This document shows positions 50,811 through 60,324 of a stretch of 64,000 nucleotides of DNA, in pieces. The position numbers were made by a program, and so were the translations under genes. Location of the stretch: positions 346,001 to 410,000 of the forward strand of contig WSYJ01000184.1 in NCBI GenBank assembly GCA_020186115.1, read 5' to 3'. The notes under the pieces were generated by a model. The model searched no databases and was not told where the DNA came from. It saw only the letters and a program-made list of their open reading frames with translations. How positions within the stretch are numbered: the stretch's first letter is position 1; every line of letters starts with the position of its first letter. This DNA is from Histomonas meleagridis (Eukaryota > Parabasalia > Tritrichomonadida > Dientamoebidae).

Positions 50811-52004
50811 ATGGAATCTTGGATCTCTCGTCCTCCTCGAACAAATAACATCAGGACGAATCCAGGTTTACGTCATTATTCTCGGCTTTACACAAAACCA
50901 AAACCTTTTCTTGCACCAAAAGATCCAAATCCAGATGCTCAACTAAAATTTGTTTATAATTATTATGAAATAAACAGCCAAGGGTCAATGCTCCTTGCAG
51001 ACGCAAAAAATATTTTTTCAAGACAATTACCAAATATGGGGAATATTTACATTTCTCGACTTGTATTTGATGTGAAAGCATTCACAGTTATTATTTTACA
51101 TGAAGGGCGGACTCATGGTGGAATTTGTGCACGGATTTTCGAAAAAGAAGGATTTATAGAAATTGCTTTTTGTGCAGTTGATTTCGAGTTACAAGGCCGT
51201 GGGTATGGTAGAATCCTTATGAATTATTTAAAATCACAAATTCAATCAATTAATATATATGATATTATTACATGTGCAGATAATGAAGCCGTCACATATT
51301 TTCTCAAACAAGGTTTTAACAAACATGAAATTTTAATAAATCCCCAAAGGTGGGTTGGCTGTATCAAAGATTACGATGGGATCACACTCGTTCACTGCAA
51401 GCTCCGTCCTGACATAGTGTACCCCAAATTTTATGCCGCGCTTCGAAAGCAAACAGACCTCGTTCAAAACAAAACCGGGGTGGTTTTCTCTCAAACTATG
51501 AAAAAGTTCATTCCACGGTTTCAACCGTTTCCCAATGCTCCGTCATTTGACAATGTCTCAATTCCAGAAATCCTTTCGACGTATGGAGTTAATAGTGGTG
51601 GGAAAACTAAGTTACTTCGGAAAAAATACATCGATAATTATGACTCAAGAATGAAAGACTTGAAAAAAAGAATTCTGAAAATTTTCAATACTTTATCGAA
51701 CGATAGGAAATTTTCAGAAGTTTTTGAGGAGCCCGTTACAGAAGATATAGCGCCCGGTTACTTCACAAAAATTAAGAAGCCGATGGACTTTTTCACTATA
51801 AGAAAGCGGTTGATGAAATACCCTGATTTTTATAAAAGACCAGACATTTTTGCTACAGATATTATCCTTATGTGCGACAACTGCAAGTTGTACAACGCTC
51901 CTGATACTTCTTATTATAAGTTGGCAAATGATCTCATGAAAAGATTTAGTCAACTTTATAATGAGGAGTTCCCCGAATGCCCATTGTTAATAAATAATGA
52001 ATAA
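50811..52004 (+). CDS. GCN5: GCN5-type histone acetyltransferase with bromodomain
   Basis: Nuclear lysine acetyltransferase of the SAGA type, 397 residues (yeast Gcn5 is 439). The GNAT domain (~50-210) has FIEIAFCAVDFELQGRGYG, with the catalytic Glu of FxEI and acetyl-CoA loop QGRGYG, then YFLKQGF. The bromodomain (~290-392) has PGYFTKIKKPMDFFTIRKRL and CKLYNAPDT with the acetyl-lysine-binding Asn. Upstream are AAAAAGTGACTC (50775-50786) and a short leader. The stop overlaps TAAA. Confidence 0.95.
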   Translation: MESWISRPPRTNNIRTNPGLRHYSRLYTKPKPFLAPKDPNPDAQLKFVYNYYEINSQGSMLLADAKNIFSRQLPNMGNIYISRLVFDVKAFTVIILHEGRTHGGICARIFEKEGFIEIAFCAVDFELQGRGYGRILMNYLKSQIQSINIYDIITCADNEAVTYFLKQGFNKHEILINPQRWVGCIKDYDGITLVHCKLRPDIVYPKFYAALRKQTDLVQNKTGVVFSQTMKKFIPRFQPFPNAPSFDNVSIPEILSTYGVNSGGKTKLLRKKYIDNYDSRMKDLKKRILKIFNTLSNDRKFSEVFEEPVTEDIAPGYFTKIKKPMDFFTIRKRLMKYPDFYKRPDIFATDIILMCDNCKLYNAPDTSYYKLANDLMKRFSQLYNEEFPECPLLINNE

Positions 52005-52342
52005 ATAAACTGTCCTGTATACACTGTTTTCGGAATAACAATACTTAAAATTAGATTATCGACTAAATTAATTTTTACTCATTAACACATTTGTCAAATT
52101 ACAATGTGTAAGCTGTATCAGAATATTTAAAAATCATTTTCTAATTGTATTTTTAATCTAAATAAACAAAATATAGAGAATACTTTATCATATTTTCTCA
52201 TGCCATTAACATTAGAAATTGAAATTTTATTTTTGAGCCTAATGTTCATCAAACAAAGAAGGTGCATATTATGTATAACATCAAATAGTCGAAAGAATAC
52301 TGAAATCAGTTTCGTTGTGTAAAGTATTCAAAAAGTCGGAAT
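52005..52342. other. Intergenic between convergent genes
   Basis: 338 bp of AT-rich DNA between GCN5 and the LRR gene stops. Nothing recognised. Confidence 0.5.
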
Positions 52343-53329
52343 TTAATACACAACAACGAAACTTCCTTTTGGCGCAGTCTTTGGATCTGCGTTACGGTCA
52401 ATCAAAAGCTCGAGTGACTTTGGGAAAGTTTGGTCATAATTTTTTGAAAGTGGAACATTGGATATATCTAAAATACGAAGCTCTGATAAACCGCATAAAA
52501 ACTTAAATGAAAACCCTTCGACCAGAGAGTTGCCTCTTAAGCTTAGAGTGTTTAGTTTGTTTAAATTAAAAATCCAATCTGGTAATATGGTGACATTTGT
52601 ATAAGATAAGTCTAAGGTTATAAGGTTTGGGAACACTTGTAGTTGCTGCGGAAGTGTGGATGAAAGATTGTTGAATGATATTGACAGATATTCTAATTGA
52701 GGGAAAAGTGAGCCATCAAGAAGCTTTGGCCATTGTGTGAATGCATTGTTACTAAGATTTAATCCTTGGAGGTTACTCCAGTGAACTTCATCAGGGAGTT
52801 GAGAAATATAATTAAATGATAAATCTAGAGAAACAATGTTCTTTGGAGGATTTGCAAGTTCTGGAGGAATTAGCGTAAGCCCACAATCGTGAAGGCTAAG
52901 GTATCTTAGATGAGTGAACTTTTGAAACTTTTTAAATGGTGAAAGAGAAGAGAAGAACGTCCCATTGAAATCAAAAAATACCATTTCTTTGTGGTTACCT
53001 TTACGCTTTATATGTTTCATTTTTGGATCTTTGACTTGAACGCGTGAAAGGGAAAAACTTGTATTTGAATCTGCAAATAAATTATTGTAATCGTTTTTCG
53101 TCATTTGCGGATACTTACGTTCTTTTGGATGGGGTATTTTGTTTGCGGCCATTAATTTGTTGATAAATGAATGGCTATTCAAAGTATAAAGATATCGCCA
53201 AAGTGCACGTGATATTTGGACTTTTTGACGCTCCTCATCAAGAATTGCTGAAGAAAAGGTATTTTTGTTTTTGGTAAAAACTTCATTTAGTGTTTTTATG
53301 TTGACTTTTGGTCCATTCGAGTTGAACAT
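52343..53329 (-). CDS. Leucine-rich-repeat protein
   Basis: A 328-residue protein with a non-LRR helical N-terminus (~1-130, K-rich) and about seven LRRs of the LxxLxLSxNxLxxLP type (~135-300; for example LRYLSLHDCGLTLIPPELAN, LITLDLSYTNVTILPDWI). Unlike the LRR-PP2C protein there is no catalytic domain. A scaffold or adaptor role is inferred. The long frame begins with TTG 53341; the first ATG is 53329. Upstream on the gene strand are AACGGTTTTTG and GCCGTTAAA, within 26 bp. Confidence 0.82.
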   Translation of the reverse strand: MFNSNGPKVNIKTLNEVFTKNKNTFSSAILDEERQKVQISRALWRYLYTLNSHSFINKLMAANKIPHPKERKYPQMTKNDYNNLFADSNTSFSLSRVQVKDPKMKHIKRKGNHKEMVFFDFNGTFFSSLSPFKKFQKFTHLRYLSLHDCGLTLIPPELANPPKNIVSLDLSFNYISQLPDEVHWSNLQGLNLSNNAFTQWPKLLDGSLFPQLEYLSISFNNLSSTLPQQLQVFPNLITLDLSYTNVTILPDWIFNLNKLNTLSLRGNSLVEGFSFKFLCGLSELRILDISNVPLSKNYDQTFPKSLELLIDRNADPKTAPKGSFVVVY

Positions 53330-53332
53330 TTT

Positions 53333-53355
53333 TAACGGCAAAACAAAAACCGTTT
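53333..53355. promoter_or_regulatory. Paired M3/Myb-like elements upstream of LRR gene
   Basis: Plus-strand TAACGGC at 53333-53339 and AACCGTT at 53349-53355, in opposite orientation and directly upstream of the minus-strand ATG at 53329. Confidence 0.4.
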
Positions 53356-54143
53356 TAAGCTATCAAAATTCAAATTCAAAAATTATATGGTCACGAAAAA
53401 CGATGATCTAAAATACGAAAATAAGTTGTATGGTCTCTACATTAAAAGACAAATACTTAGATATTAAAAATTCGATGTTTGCCCATTGTTGGATATTTTA
53501 TCTAAAAGAAGAAATAATTTAACGTCTTATCTATTTACGATTGTTTAAAGAAGACATATCATCATTGACTGTTTTATTGTATTATCATTGCATCCATCCT
53601 CCACTAAATAACCCAGTGGGTTATATGTAGTTTTCCTTATGAATCACATTTTTTTTTCATATGACGATAGAAAATTTCAATAAACGATGCAAAAATTGAA
53701 TGCCATTTCACGTATCTCTAAAAATAGATTATCTTGAAAATAATGAATGATTTAAAAACACTTAATAACCAAAATTTAGATCTTAATTTAAAAAAATAAT
53801 TGATTTAATGATAATTAATAAAGATATTTGAATTTAAAAATTATTAAAACCGTTTTGTTTCAATGAAAACAAATTCCTTTCATCACGAGTGATGAAAAAT
53901 TCGGGGAATCGCTTTCTCCGTCAGACAGACCTTGTTATACTATAAGGATGAGCAAGAATCTGTGTTAAGGAAGTAAAATTTATTTTTAAATACAGATGAC
54001 ATATTTACGTATGCAGGAATTGCATGAATTCTTTTATTCGAAAAGGCAGTGATTGCTTTTCCGAAATGAGCGTTATTTTCAGAAAAAATTTAATAAAAAT
54101 TAATAAATATAATTAATTAATTAATTTATTCACACAATTGATA
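53356..54143. other. Intergenic, no gene seen
   Basis: 788 bp between the LRR gene start and the pseudokinase stop. AT-rich; no long frame, tRNA-like B box or repeat was recognised. Confidence 0.45.
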
Positions 54144-54923
54144 TTATATTCCGATAAAGTCATCATATTCTTCTTCATTGTCAATATAAAACAACGATTT
54201 TGTCTTTGAGTAAAAAGATTCATTTTCAATTTGAATCCATTCTGTCCCCAGAACACCCTCAAAGAATGGATGCTCTGCTATCTCTAATGCACTTATGCGC
54301 TTTCGTGGATCGATTTCAAGTGTTTTTTGGATTAAATCTTTCATATCTGGATATTGCTCAAATATTTTTTCGGCATCATTATGAATTAAGAATAAAAATA
54401 TAAGGCCATAATTTAATACGTCAGATGAATATGAAGTTGAATCATTATCAACTAATTTAATGGAATTTTCAAAATCAATAATTTGTGGTTTTGGATCTTC
54501 ATTTTCTATGTCATCTACAACTATGTTTGATGGATTGATATTTCTTAGGAGAACATTATTACTATGTAATGCTGAAAGAGCAACAGCAATTCGATACATA
54601 ATAATCGAAATGAAACGAACTGAAAGATTAGGTAATTTCTGTACTTCATACAACGTTTCGCTAAATGTGTAGGGCATAACAAGTACTTTGTAATTCCCAT
54701 AATCAAATTGTTCTAAAATAGGCATTATGTATGGATGTTGAATTTCTGATTGCAGTTGAGTTTCGAAATAAGCCCTTCCAAGGTTTTCTTTTGTCATAGA
54801 AATAAATTTGAGTAAATATTTTTTTTGATACTTTGTTGCAATGTACATGCAAGAAATATCAGTACTCGAACAGAAGTGAGCAAGTTCGTATCCATTTACG
54901 ATTGAGCCAAGTTGGCTAAACAT
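54144..54923 (-). CDS. Protein pseudokinase
   Basis: A 259-residue protein kinase fold, near-minimal length. The ATP-anchoring Lys is present (YLLKF, K39) and DFG is DFE (D150 kept, Gly replaced). The catalytic loop reads VLLRNINPSN in place of HRDLKPEN, so the catalytic Asp is Asn (N128) and the Lys is Asn (N130). The substrate-positioning Asn (N133) and the subdomain IX Asp (SSDVLNYG) remain. Phosphotransfer is therefore unlikely; a scaffold role is likely. The glycine loop is also degenerate. The frame extends to TTG 54956; ATG 54923 was chosen. A long (TG)n tract lies 88 bp upstream. Confidence 0.8.
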   Translation of the reverse strand: MFSQLGSIVNGYELAHFCSSTDISCMYIATKYQKKYLLKFISMTKENLGRAYFETQLQSEIQHPYIMPILEQFDYGNYKVLVMPYTFSETLYEVQKLPNLSVRFISIIMYRIAVALSALHSNNVLLRNINPSNIVVDDIENEDPKPQIIDFENSIKLVDNDSTSYSSDVLNYGLIFLFLIHNDAEKIFEQYPDMKDLIQKTLEIDPRKRISALEIAEHPFFEGVLGTEWIQIENESFYSKTKSLFYIDNEEEYDDFIGI

Positions 54924-55010
54924 TAAAAAAATGATTTGTTCAGAGGAAGCACTCAATTTAGAAAAGCATCTTCACAAGAGGAACTTCACTCTGTTTACTA
55001 AAAAGTGACG

Positions 55011-55011
<1 letters not shown>

Positions 55012-55101
<90 letters not shown>
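55012..55101. repeat. (TG)45 microsatellite
   Basis: About 45 uninterrupted TG units on the plus strand, ending GGGTTTC. It lies in the upstream region of the pseudokinase gene. Frames through it (poly-CV or poly-TH) are artefacts. Confidence 0.98.
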
Positions 55102-55104
<3 letters not shown>

Positions 55105-55449
55105 TTCTTCAATATGATTCACCATATCTGACAAGATATAATGAAAACTCATTAATTAATAATAAAACAAAAATTTTTGAAAAATCAAATTATCTATTTT
55201 TAGTCCAAGAAACAATTGTTCGATGCAACATTTGGAGAAGAAAAATCGAATCTGTATATTATTCGCTATGTAAATTATCAATTACAGCAACTCCATCAGC
55301 ATATGCTGGACTACAATATGCTACAATTAAATCTTCAGCTTCTTGATATGCTGCCATTGCTCAATTTGTACTTTCTCGTACATTTCCAATTTCCTGTTTC
55401 ATCATTTTAATATTTAAAGAAACAATCTTAAATGAAAAGAAAATGTTTA
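55102..55449. other. Intergenic, possible gene remnant
   Basis: Between the TG tract and the TPK gene. Minus-strand sequence at about 55290-55400 contains coding-like pieces (QEAEDLIVAYCSPAYADGVA) broken by stops. No family recognised. Confidence 0.3.
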
Positions 55450-56157
55450 TTATAGAGGAAGCTTTTGAATATCTTTCATTTGATTGGTCCAAAGGAAAGG
55501 ATCAGATGTTTCAATTTCGATTTTGCTTGCACCTTTAGCAATTTCGTTACTTGAACTTATAAACTTTCCCATTTCTAGTGGGAAATGGATATCCCATTTG
55601 AGGCCTTTTGTTTTAAGATTTCGAATTGGGCGTGCAATTGGAAGAATTCCACAAATTGGTGTTGTCCATTTCTGATTACAGATGATTCCTTTGTCGTTTG
55701 GTCTTACCCAAGTGGCCACATTTGAGTCATCTATAAAGAATATCTTGTGTTCTGGGTGTGCAAGGCCTGTATGGAATGTTGCAATCGTTTGATCTAAACG
55801 ACCACCTAAGCCACCAAAAACTAAAATAGGCTCTTTAAGTTTCATCATAGAGATAACTCTTATCGATTTTTCTATGTCATTGTAGTCTTGATCAAAAAAT
55901 TTTAAGAATTTTGTACCAGCTGCTTTTAACTTCTCTTCCACTTCTGGATGAACGCTGTCAAGGTCTCCTACAACAAGAGTTGGGTTTATAAGATCCATCT
56001 TTTTTTCTTTGAAGTAATTAACAAGACGATTTGCTCCACCATCAGCACAAATCTTCATTTTAGCATTGCTCCATAGTTTATCAAAAAACTTAGGGAGATA
56101 ATAGTTTAATGCGAGTGCTATGTATGGCTCACCTGTCTCAAGGGGATTCGAAATCAT
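55450..56157 (-). CDS. TPK1: Thiamine pyrophosphokinase
   Basis: Cytosolic enzyme transferring pyrophosphate from ATP to thiamine to make thiamine diphosphate, the cofactor of transketolase and 2-oxo-acid enzymes. The 235-residue length is usual for eukaryotic TPK. Motifs: CADGGANRL, VVGDLDS, FDQDYNDIEKS and VFGGLGGRLDQT, then the C-terminal beta domain with GLKWDI and SSSNEI. All nucleotide- and Mg-binding acids are present. Start ATG 56157. Confidence 0.95.
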   Translation of the reverse strand: MISNPLETGEPYIALALNYYLPKFFDKLWSNAKMKICADGGANRLVNYFKEKKMDLINPTLVVGDLDSVHPEVEEKLKAAGTKFLKFFDQDYNDIEKSIRVISMMKLKEPILVFGGLGGRLDQTIATFHTGLAHPEHKIFFIDDSNVATWVRPNDKGIICNQKWTTPICGILPIARPIRNLKTKGLKWDIHFPLEMGKFISSSNEIAKGASKIEIETSDPFLWTNQMKDIQKLPL

Positions 56158-56525
56158 TTTTTAAATGTTAGGTGATCAGTTTATCACAAAAAGTTGTGTT
56201 AAACCGCTAAGAATATAAAAAAATTGCAAAACTAAAAAATATATAAAAATCTTCTTTTAAAGATAGATTCTGAAAGAATAAGTAGCTAAGGCTTAATCAC
56301 CTTTTATTATGTTTGTAACGATATGAAATCAAAATTTAATTCATTAAATTTTTTTTTTAAGAATCAAAGTTATCAATAATATATATTTCAACAAAAAATA
56401 GAAGTAGTTGTTCTAAATCAATATACAATGATGATTTCAAGGTATGTGAAAGGAATTCTGCAAAAGTAAATGGATAAAATTTTCGGGGTGGTCTAAATTC
56501 TGACCAAATTTCTCATAAGGAAAAA
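56158..56525. promoter_or_regulatory. Divergent intergenic region
   Basis: 368 bp between TPK (minus) and the RING E3 (plus). Contains GGGGTGGTCTAAA at 56485-56497, a GGGG-type element 28 bp before ATG 56526. No gene. Confidence 0.4.
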
Positions 56526-57905
56526 ATGGCAATATCTATACATATTTATACAATAGTTTCAATTACAATATTTGCTTCTCTAGCACTAAAAGTAATAATG
56601 ACTCATGAAGATAAATACGAAGCATGTGTAACATTTTTATCAAATAATCTCTCTTTCTTTTCTTTAATAAATTTGATGATAGTAATTGTTGTAAACATCC
56701 TAAGGCTTATGAAAATGTTTTTCATTGGGAAAATAACTGATTCAGAATTATTATCAGGCAAAGAAATCATGGACTTTTTCATTCATTTTTTCCTTCTTAT
56801 ACTTGTAATTGCTCGTAGAGATGAAACTCAGTATGTTAGTCTTGCTGTTTTACCATTACTTCTTAAATTTCTAATTTTCCTTGGACGAATTCGTGTTGAT
56901 TCATCCACTTTATCCGAACTTTCAGTTAAAAGCCACAGCAGGCTCTTTGCCTACCAAACTCTATTAGTTATTTTATCATATTCCTTAATAATGTATTTTA
57001 TCAAACGAGTTCGCACATCCACAATCTTTGCCCTTTTTGAGCGTGAATCAGTTTGTTGCATCATAGATGTTTTTACAGACATAATTCGACATATTATTGT
57101 TATCCAAGAAATTGAATCACATGGGAATAGTTATCGTTCATATCAAACCAAGACCATCATTGAGCTCCTTGGCAAGTTTCTTAAAATTGTCACCAAAGTT
57201 TGCTTCAGTCCACTCACAGGGGAACAGATGGGAGTCATCTTCGACATCAACGACCTCTTCAAACATGGCAAAAAGTACTACAACTGGCAGAAGCTTGTCA
57301 AAATCATACAAAGTAATCTGCAAGATCCGACGGAAGAAGATTTGCTCAGCCAAGACGTATGTATCATCTGTCGGCTACCATTAGATGTGAACAACTCAAA
57401 GAAACTTCCATGCAATCATTGTTTCCATATTGATTGCATCATTCATTGGGTTGGAGAACAAGCGAAATGTCCTGTTTGTAGCTATGACTTAACAGCATTA
57501 ATTAACCAATATAATGATAATAATAATAATAATAATCAAAACGTAGAAAATGAAGAAGAACAAAATGAAGTTGTCGAAGAATATAATTTCGAAGAGTTTT
57601 CTGACATTGATATGGAACAAGAAAATGATAACGATAAGAATAATAACGAATCCAATGAAAATAATGAAGCAAATGATAATAATATTATTAATTTGGATGA
57701 AATGAAACCAATTCAAACAAATGATTTAACAGATACAAAACAAAATGAAGTTGTAAATGTTAATGAAAATGATTTACAACTTGATGATCATGAAGATTTA
57801 CAAAGATTGATCGCTGAACATAAAGAATTAATTAAAATATTGATAGAAGAAAATAAATTACTTCGAGAAAGAATTAAACTGATGGAAGAATCCAAAAATT
57901 TGTAA
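56526..57905 (+). CDS. Hrd1/gp78-like membrane RING E3 ubiquitin ligase
   Basis: A 459-residue polytopic protein: about five to six hydrophobic segments in residues 1-200, a RING-H2 finger (~279-318: C279-x2-C282, C296-x-H298, H301-x2-C304, C315-x2-C318), a long N/E/D-rich disordered region and a C-terminal coiled coil. This is the plan of Hrd1 and gp78/AMFR, ER E3 ligases of ER-associated degradation. KYYNWQKLVKIIQ just before the RING resembles the gp78 region. The stop overlaps TAAA. Confidence 0.85.
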   Translation: MAISIHIYTIVSITIFASLALKVIMTHEDKYEACVTFLSNNLSFFSLINLMIVIVVNILRLMKMFFIGKITDSELLSGKEIMDFFIHFFLLILVIARRDETQYVSLAVLPLLLKFLIFLGRIRVDSSTLSELSVKSHSRLFAYQTLLVILSYSLIMYFIKRVRTSTIFALFERESVCCIIDVFTDIIRHIIVIQEIESHGNSYRSYQTKTIIELLGKFLKIVTKVCFSPLTGEQMGVIFDINDLFKHGKKYYNWQKLVKIIQSNLQDPTEEDLLSQDVCIICRLPLDVNNSKKLPCNHCFHIDCIIHWVGEQAKCPVCSYDLTALINQYNDNNNNNNQNVENEEEQNEVVEEYNFEEFSDIDMEQENDNDKNNNESNENNEANDNNIINLDEMKPIQTNDLTDTKQNEVVNVNENDLQLDDHEDLQRLIAEHKELIKILIEENKLLRERIKLMEESKNL

Positions 57906-57930
57906 AAAAAAAATATTTATATATAATTGA

Positions 57931-57937
57931 AACCGTT
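57931..57937 (+). promoter_or_regulatory. M3/Myb-like element
   Basis: AACCGTT followed by TTCCGTTAAATAAAC, about 85 bp upstream of the coiled-coil gene at 58023. Confidence 0.35.
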
Positions 57938-58022
57938 TTCCGTTAAATAAACTATTTAAAGTTGTGAATTTTTGTATGACTTTGTTTGATGTGATACATC
58001 AAAATAAATTAAAAAAAATTTA

Positions 58023-59345
58023 ATGGAAAAACAATTTGAAATGAAAGCAAATGCACACCGATCTTCGTTAAGTGATGCATTTAATTTTGCTCTAAAGGAA
58101 CATGAACTTGATGAATTTCCATTTTCTTCTCACATTAAAGATTTCGAAAACTTTTATTCATCTTTAAGTAATCAATTAAATCAAATCGATTCAAAACTTG
58201 ATTTTTCAATTAATAAATTTAAAGAGTTGGACTTATTATCAAAGAAAACAATAGTAAATCAAAAGATATTTTCGATTTTTATTCAACTCCAAGAAGATAT
58301 TCAAAATGAATTAATAAATCAAACGAAATATTACAAACAAGAAGAAAAGAATTTTATAGGATCGACTGAATTAATGAAAGAAGAGATAAATCAACTTAAA
58401 AATGAAATCAAAATGAACAAAACTGAAAATTATCAAATGATATTAAATCTTCGAAACATTAATGACTCAACAAATGATATCATAAATTCGTATGTTAATT
58501 TACAAAAGAAATTAATTCAAACGAATCAATACATCAATTTATATATAACAAATTTACAAGAATTAAAAAAGAATTTTGAAGAAATAAAACAATTTCAAAT
58601 TCATCTTAGTTCACAATCAACTAATTTACAAACAGTACAAAACGAATTATCGAAAGAAGCCATAACAATTACAGTAAACATAAATGATATACAGAAAATG
58701 ATAAATGAAAAGAAGTCTTTTCTTAGAGCAAAACTTCTTGAACTGACTGCAAATGAAACAAATATCAAATCAATTAAATCGAAAATTGAACAAATTACTA
58801 TAAATCGAAATGAAGCATTAAATAATTTAGAAGAAATTAATGGAATTATCGAAGAAAGAAACAACAGGATTAATGAAAACATTAAAACATTTGACAATTT
58901 TAAAGAAAAACTCATCGAAAAACAAAATGAATTTGAACATGAATCAAGAATTAACTCCGAAAACATCAAATGTAATGAACAATTAAAAGAAAAATTGGAG
59001 TTTTTGGAGTTACAATTAGATAAATCCATTGAACTCCGAAATGAATTATTCGGAAAAATCGAAAAAAAGAAATTATATAATTCCAAATTAAAAGAAACAT
59101 TACTTTTGAGATCAACAATGTTGTCAACCGAAATAAATAACAAAGAGCATCTAATTGATAAAATTTCAAGATCAAATCATATCCTTGAAGAAAAACATAA
59201 TTTCATTATCGATAAAAGTAAATCACTTAAAAAGTACCAGAAAGAGTTCCGCTCTCCCTCAATAATGCCAACAAGGTCATACTCCAGTAAGTTCAATTCG
59301 AAGCTGTTTCCTGTGCAAAGAAATTCGGAATCTCAAAGGGCTTAA
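58023..59345 (+). CDS. Long coiled-coil protein, unknown
   Basis: A 440-residue protein, nearly all coiled coil from ~35 to ~405 (heptad-like runs of L, I, N, E and K), with a short basic Ser-rich tail (PSIMPTRSYSSKFNSKLFPV). No globular domain. The Tyr/Ser/Pro basic tail might bind microtubules, and cytoskeletal function is plausible, but no family was recognised. N-rich codon use reflects the AT bias. Confidence 0.75.
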   Translation: MEKQFEMKANAHRSSLSDAFNFALKEHELDEFPFSSHIKDFENFYSSLSNQLNQIDSKLDFSINKFKELDLLSKKTIVNQKIFSIFIQLQEDIQNELINQTKYYKQEEKNFIGSTELMKEEINQLKNEIKMNKTENYQMILNLRNINDSTNDIINSYVNLQKKLIQTNQYINLYITNLQELKKNFEEIKQFQIHLSSQSTNLQTVQNELSKEAITITVNINDIQKMINEKKSFLRAKLLELTANETNIKSIKSKIEQITINRNEALNNLEEINGIIEERNNRINENIKTFDNFKEKLIEKQNEFEHESRINSENIKCNEQLKEKLEFLELQLDKSIELRNELFGKIEKKKLYNSKLKETLLLRSTMLSTEINNKEHLIDKISRSNHILEEKHNFIIDKSKSLKKYQKEFRSPSIMPTRSYSSKFNSKLFPVQRNSESQRA

Positions 59346-59408
59346 CGGCTTCCGAGGACGTTTAGTTGAATTGACAGGTTTACGCTACTGTTTGTTCGAA
59401 ATAGTAAA

Positions 59409-59816
59409 ATGGAAGAAAAAGATGTTATCCAAACCTTTTGGGGAAAAATGTTAAAACCAGGAGAAAAGGTCCAATTGGAATCAAAAGATAATGCACATAC
59501 AATTATGACAAATATTTGTTTTGGTGAAATTGACGAAAAATTATTGGATCAATCTTCAACAATAAAAGGAAAAGTAGAAACAATTCAAATAGATAAAATT
59601 GATCCAACAGGTGTAGGAGAACCAAAAGAAATTGTAAATACAGTTTTTGGAGTATTAACTCCAATAAAATGTGAACAAATTAAATTACGAAACTTTTTCT
59701 CCCCGCTCAGTACAGTTGAATTGGAAGTCGAGGGTCCACATAATGTATATGTTTCAGGATCATATGTTCCAATACAAAATGAAGATGAGATGGAAGAAGA
59801 TATTGACGAAAAATAA
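59409..59816 (+). CDS. Nucleoplasmin-like (NPL) domain protein 2
   Basis: A 135-residue protein beginning MEEKDVIQTFWGKMLKPGEK, matching the FWG..vkPG signature of the nucleoplasmin-like domain, followed by beta strands and an acidic tail (EDEMEEDIDEK). It is probably a nuclear histone chaperone, paralogous to the protein at 13448. The two have low overall identity, so the duplication is old. The stop overlaps TAAA. Confidence 0.65.
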   Translation: MEEKDVIQTFWGKMLKPGEKVQLESKDNAHTIMTNICFGEIDEKLLDQSSTIKGKVETIQIDKIDPTGVGEPKEIVNTVFGVLTPIKCEQIKLRNFFSPLSTVELEVEGPHNVYVSGSYVPIQNEDEMEEDIDEK

Positions 59817-59944
59817 AAAACTTTTTACATAAACAATTATCTTAATATCAAATTTTATTGGAAATTTAAAATATATAACAGTAGTTATCGAATTCAATTT
59901 GCGATTTATTTCTGAATTTGATATAAATTTCACTGAACTAAACA

Positions 59945-60185
59945 GTGGAATGTGCACTTCGCCCGAAGAAGCAGAAATAGTTACATGAACTGCGTCAAGT
60001 TGAAGTGACGTTTAAATGCAGACAGAGTATGTCAATTCGTAACATCATTAAGTTTGATTAACGGTCTCCCAATGACAGTTGGTTTTGTTCTACAGTGAGT
60101 CAAAACCACAACGTTTTAAAGGTGATATGGGTATTTTCTATCGGCCGATGAAGGTTCTTTCTTGTGCGGGGAGTATATATATATA
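59945..60185. ncRNA. Candidate structured non-coding RNA
   Basis: About 43% GC in an AT-rich gap with no valid frame. Hairpins visible: CTTCG-CC-CGAAG near 59958; GACA-GAGTA-TGTC near 60020; GTTGGTTTTG paired with CAAAACCACAAC (60079-60114, loop ~13 nt); and the palindrome ATCGGCCGAT near 60140. It ends near a (TA)n tract at 60175. Strand is unknown. I could not match it to RNase P, SRP, U snRNA or other families. Confidence 0.3.
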
Positions 60186-60324
60186 TATACGCTCTTTTTG
60201 ATTAAATTTTATTGGGTGTATTGAAAAAATTCCATGATTGAATTTACATAATAAGAAAAGGATAAATTGAAAAAACGCTCATTCAAATTTTCTTTAAATA
60301 TTCATTTATGTTAGCAACACTTTT

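Noticed and set aside
55005-55346. 113-codon plus frame and 64-codon minus frame through the TG tract
   Set aside because: They are artefacts of the dinucleotide repeat (poly-CV, poly-TH).
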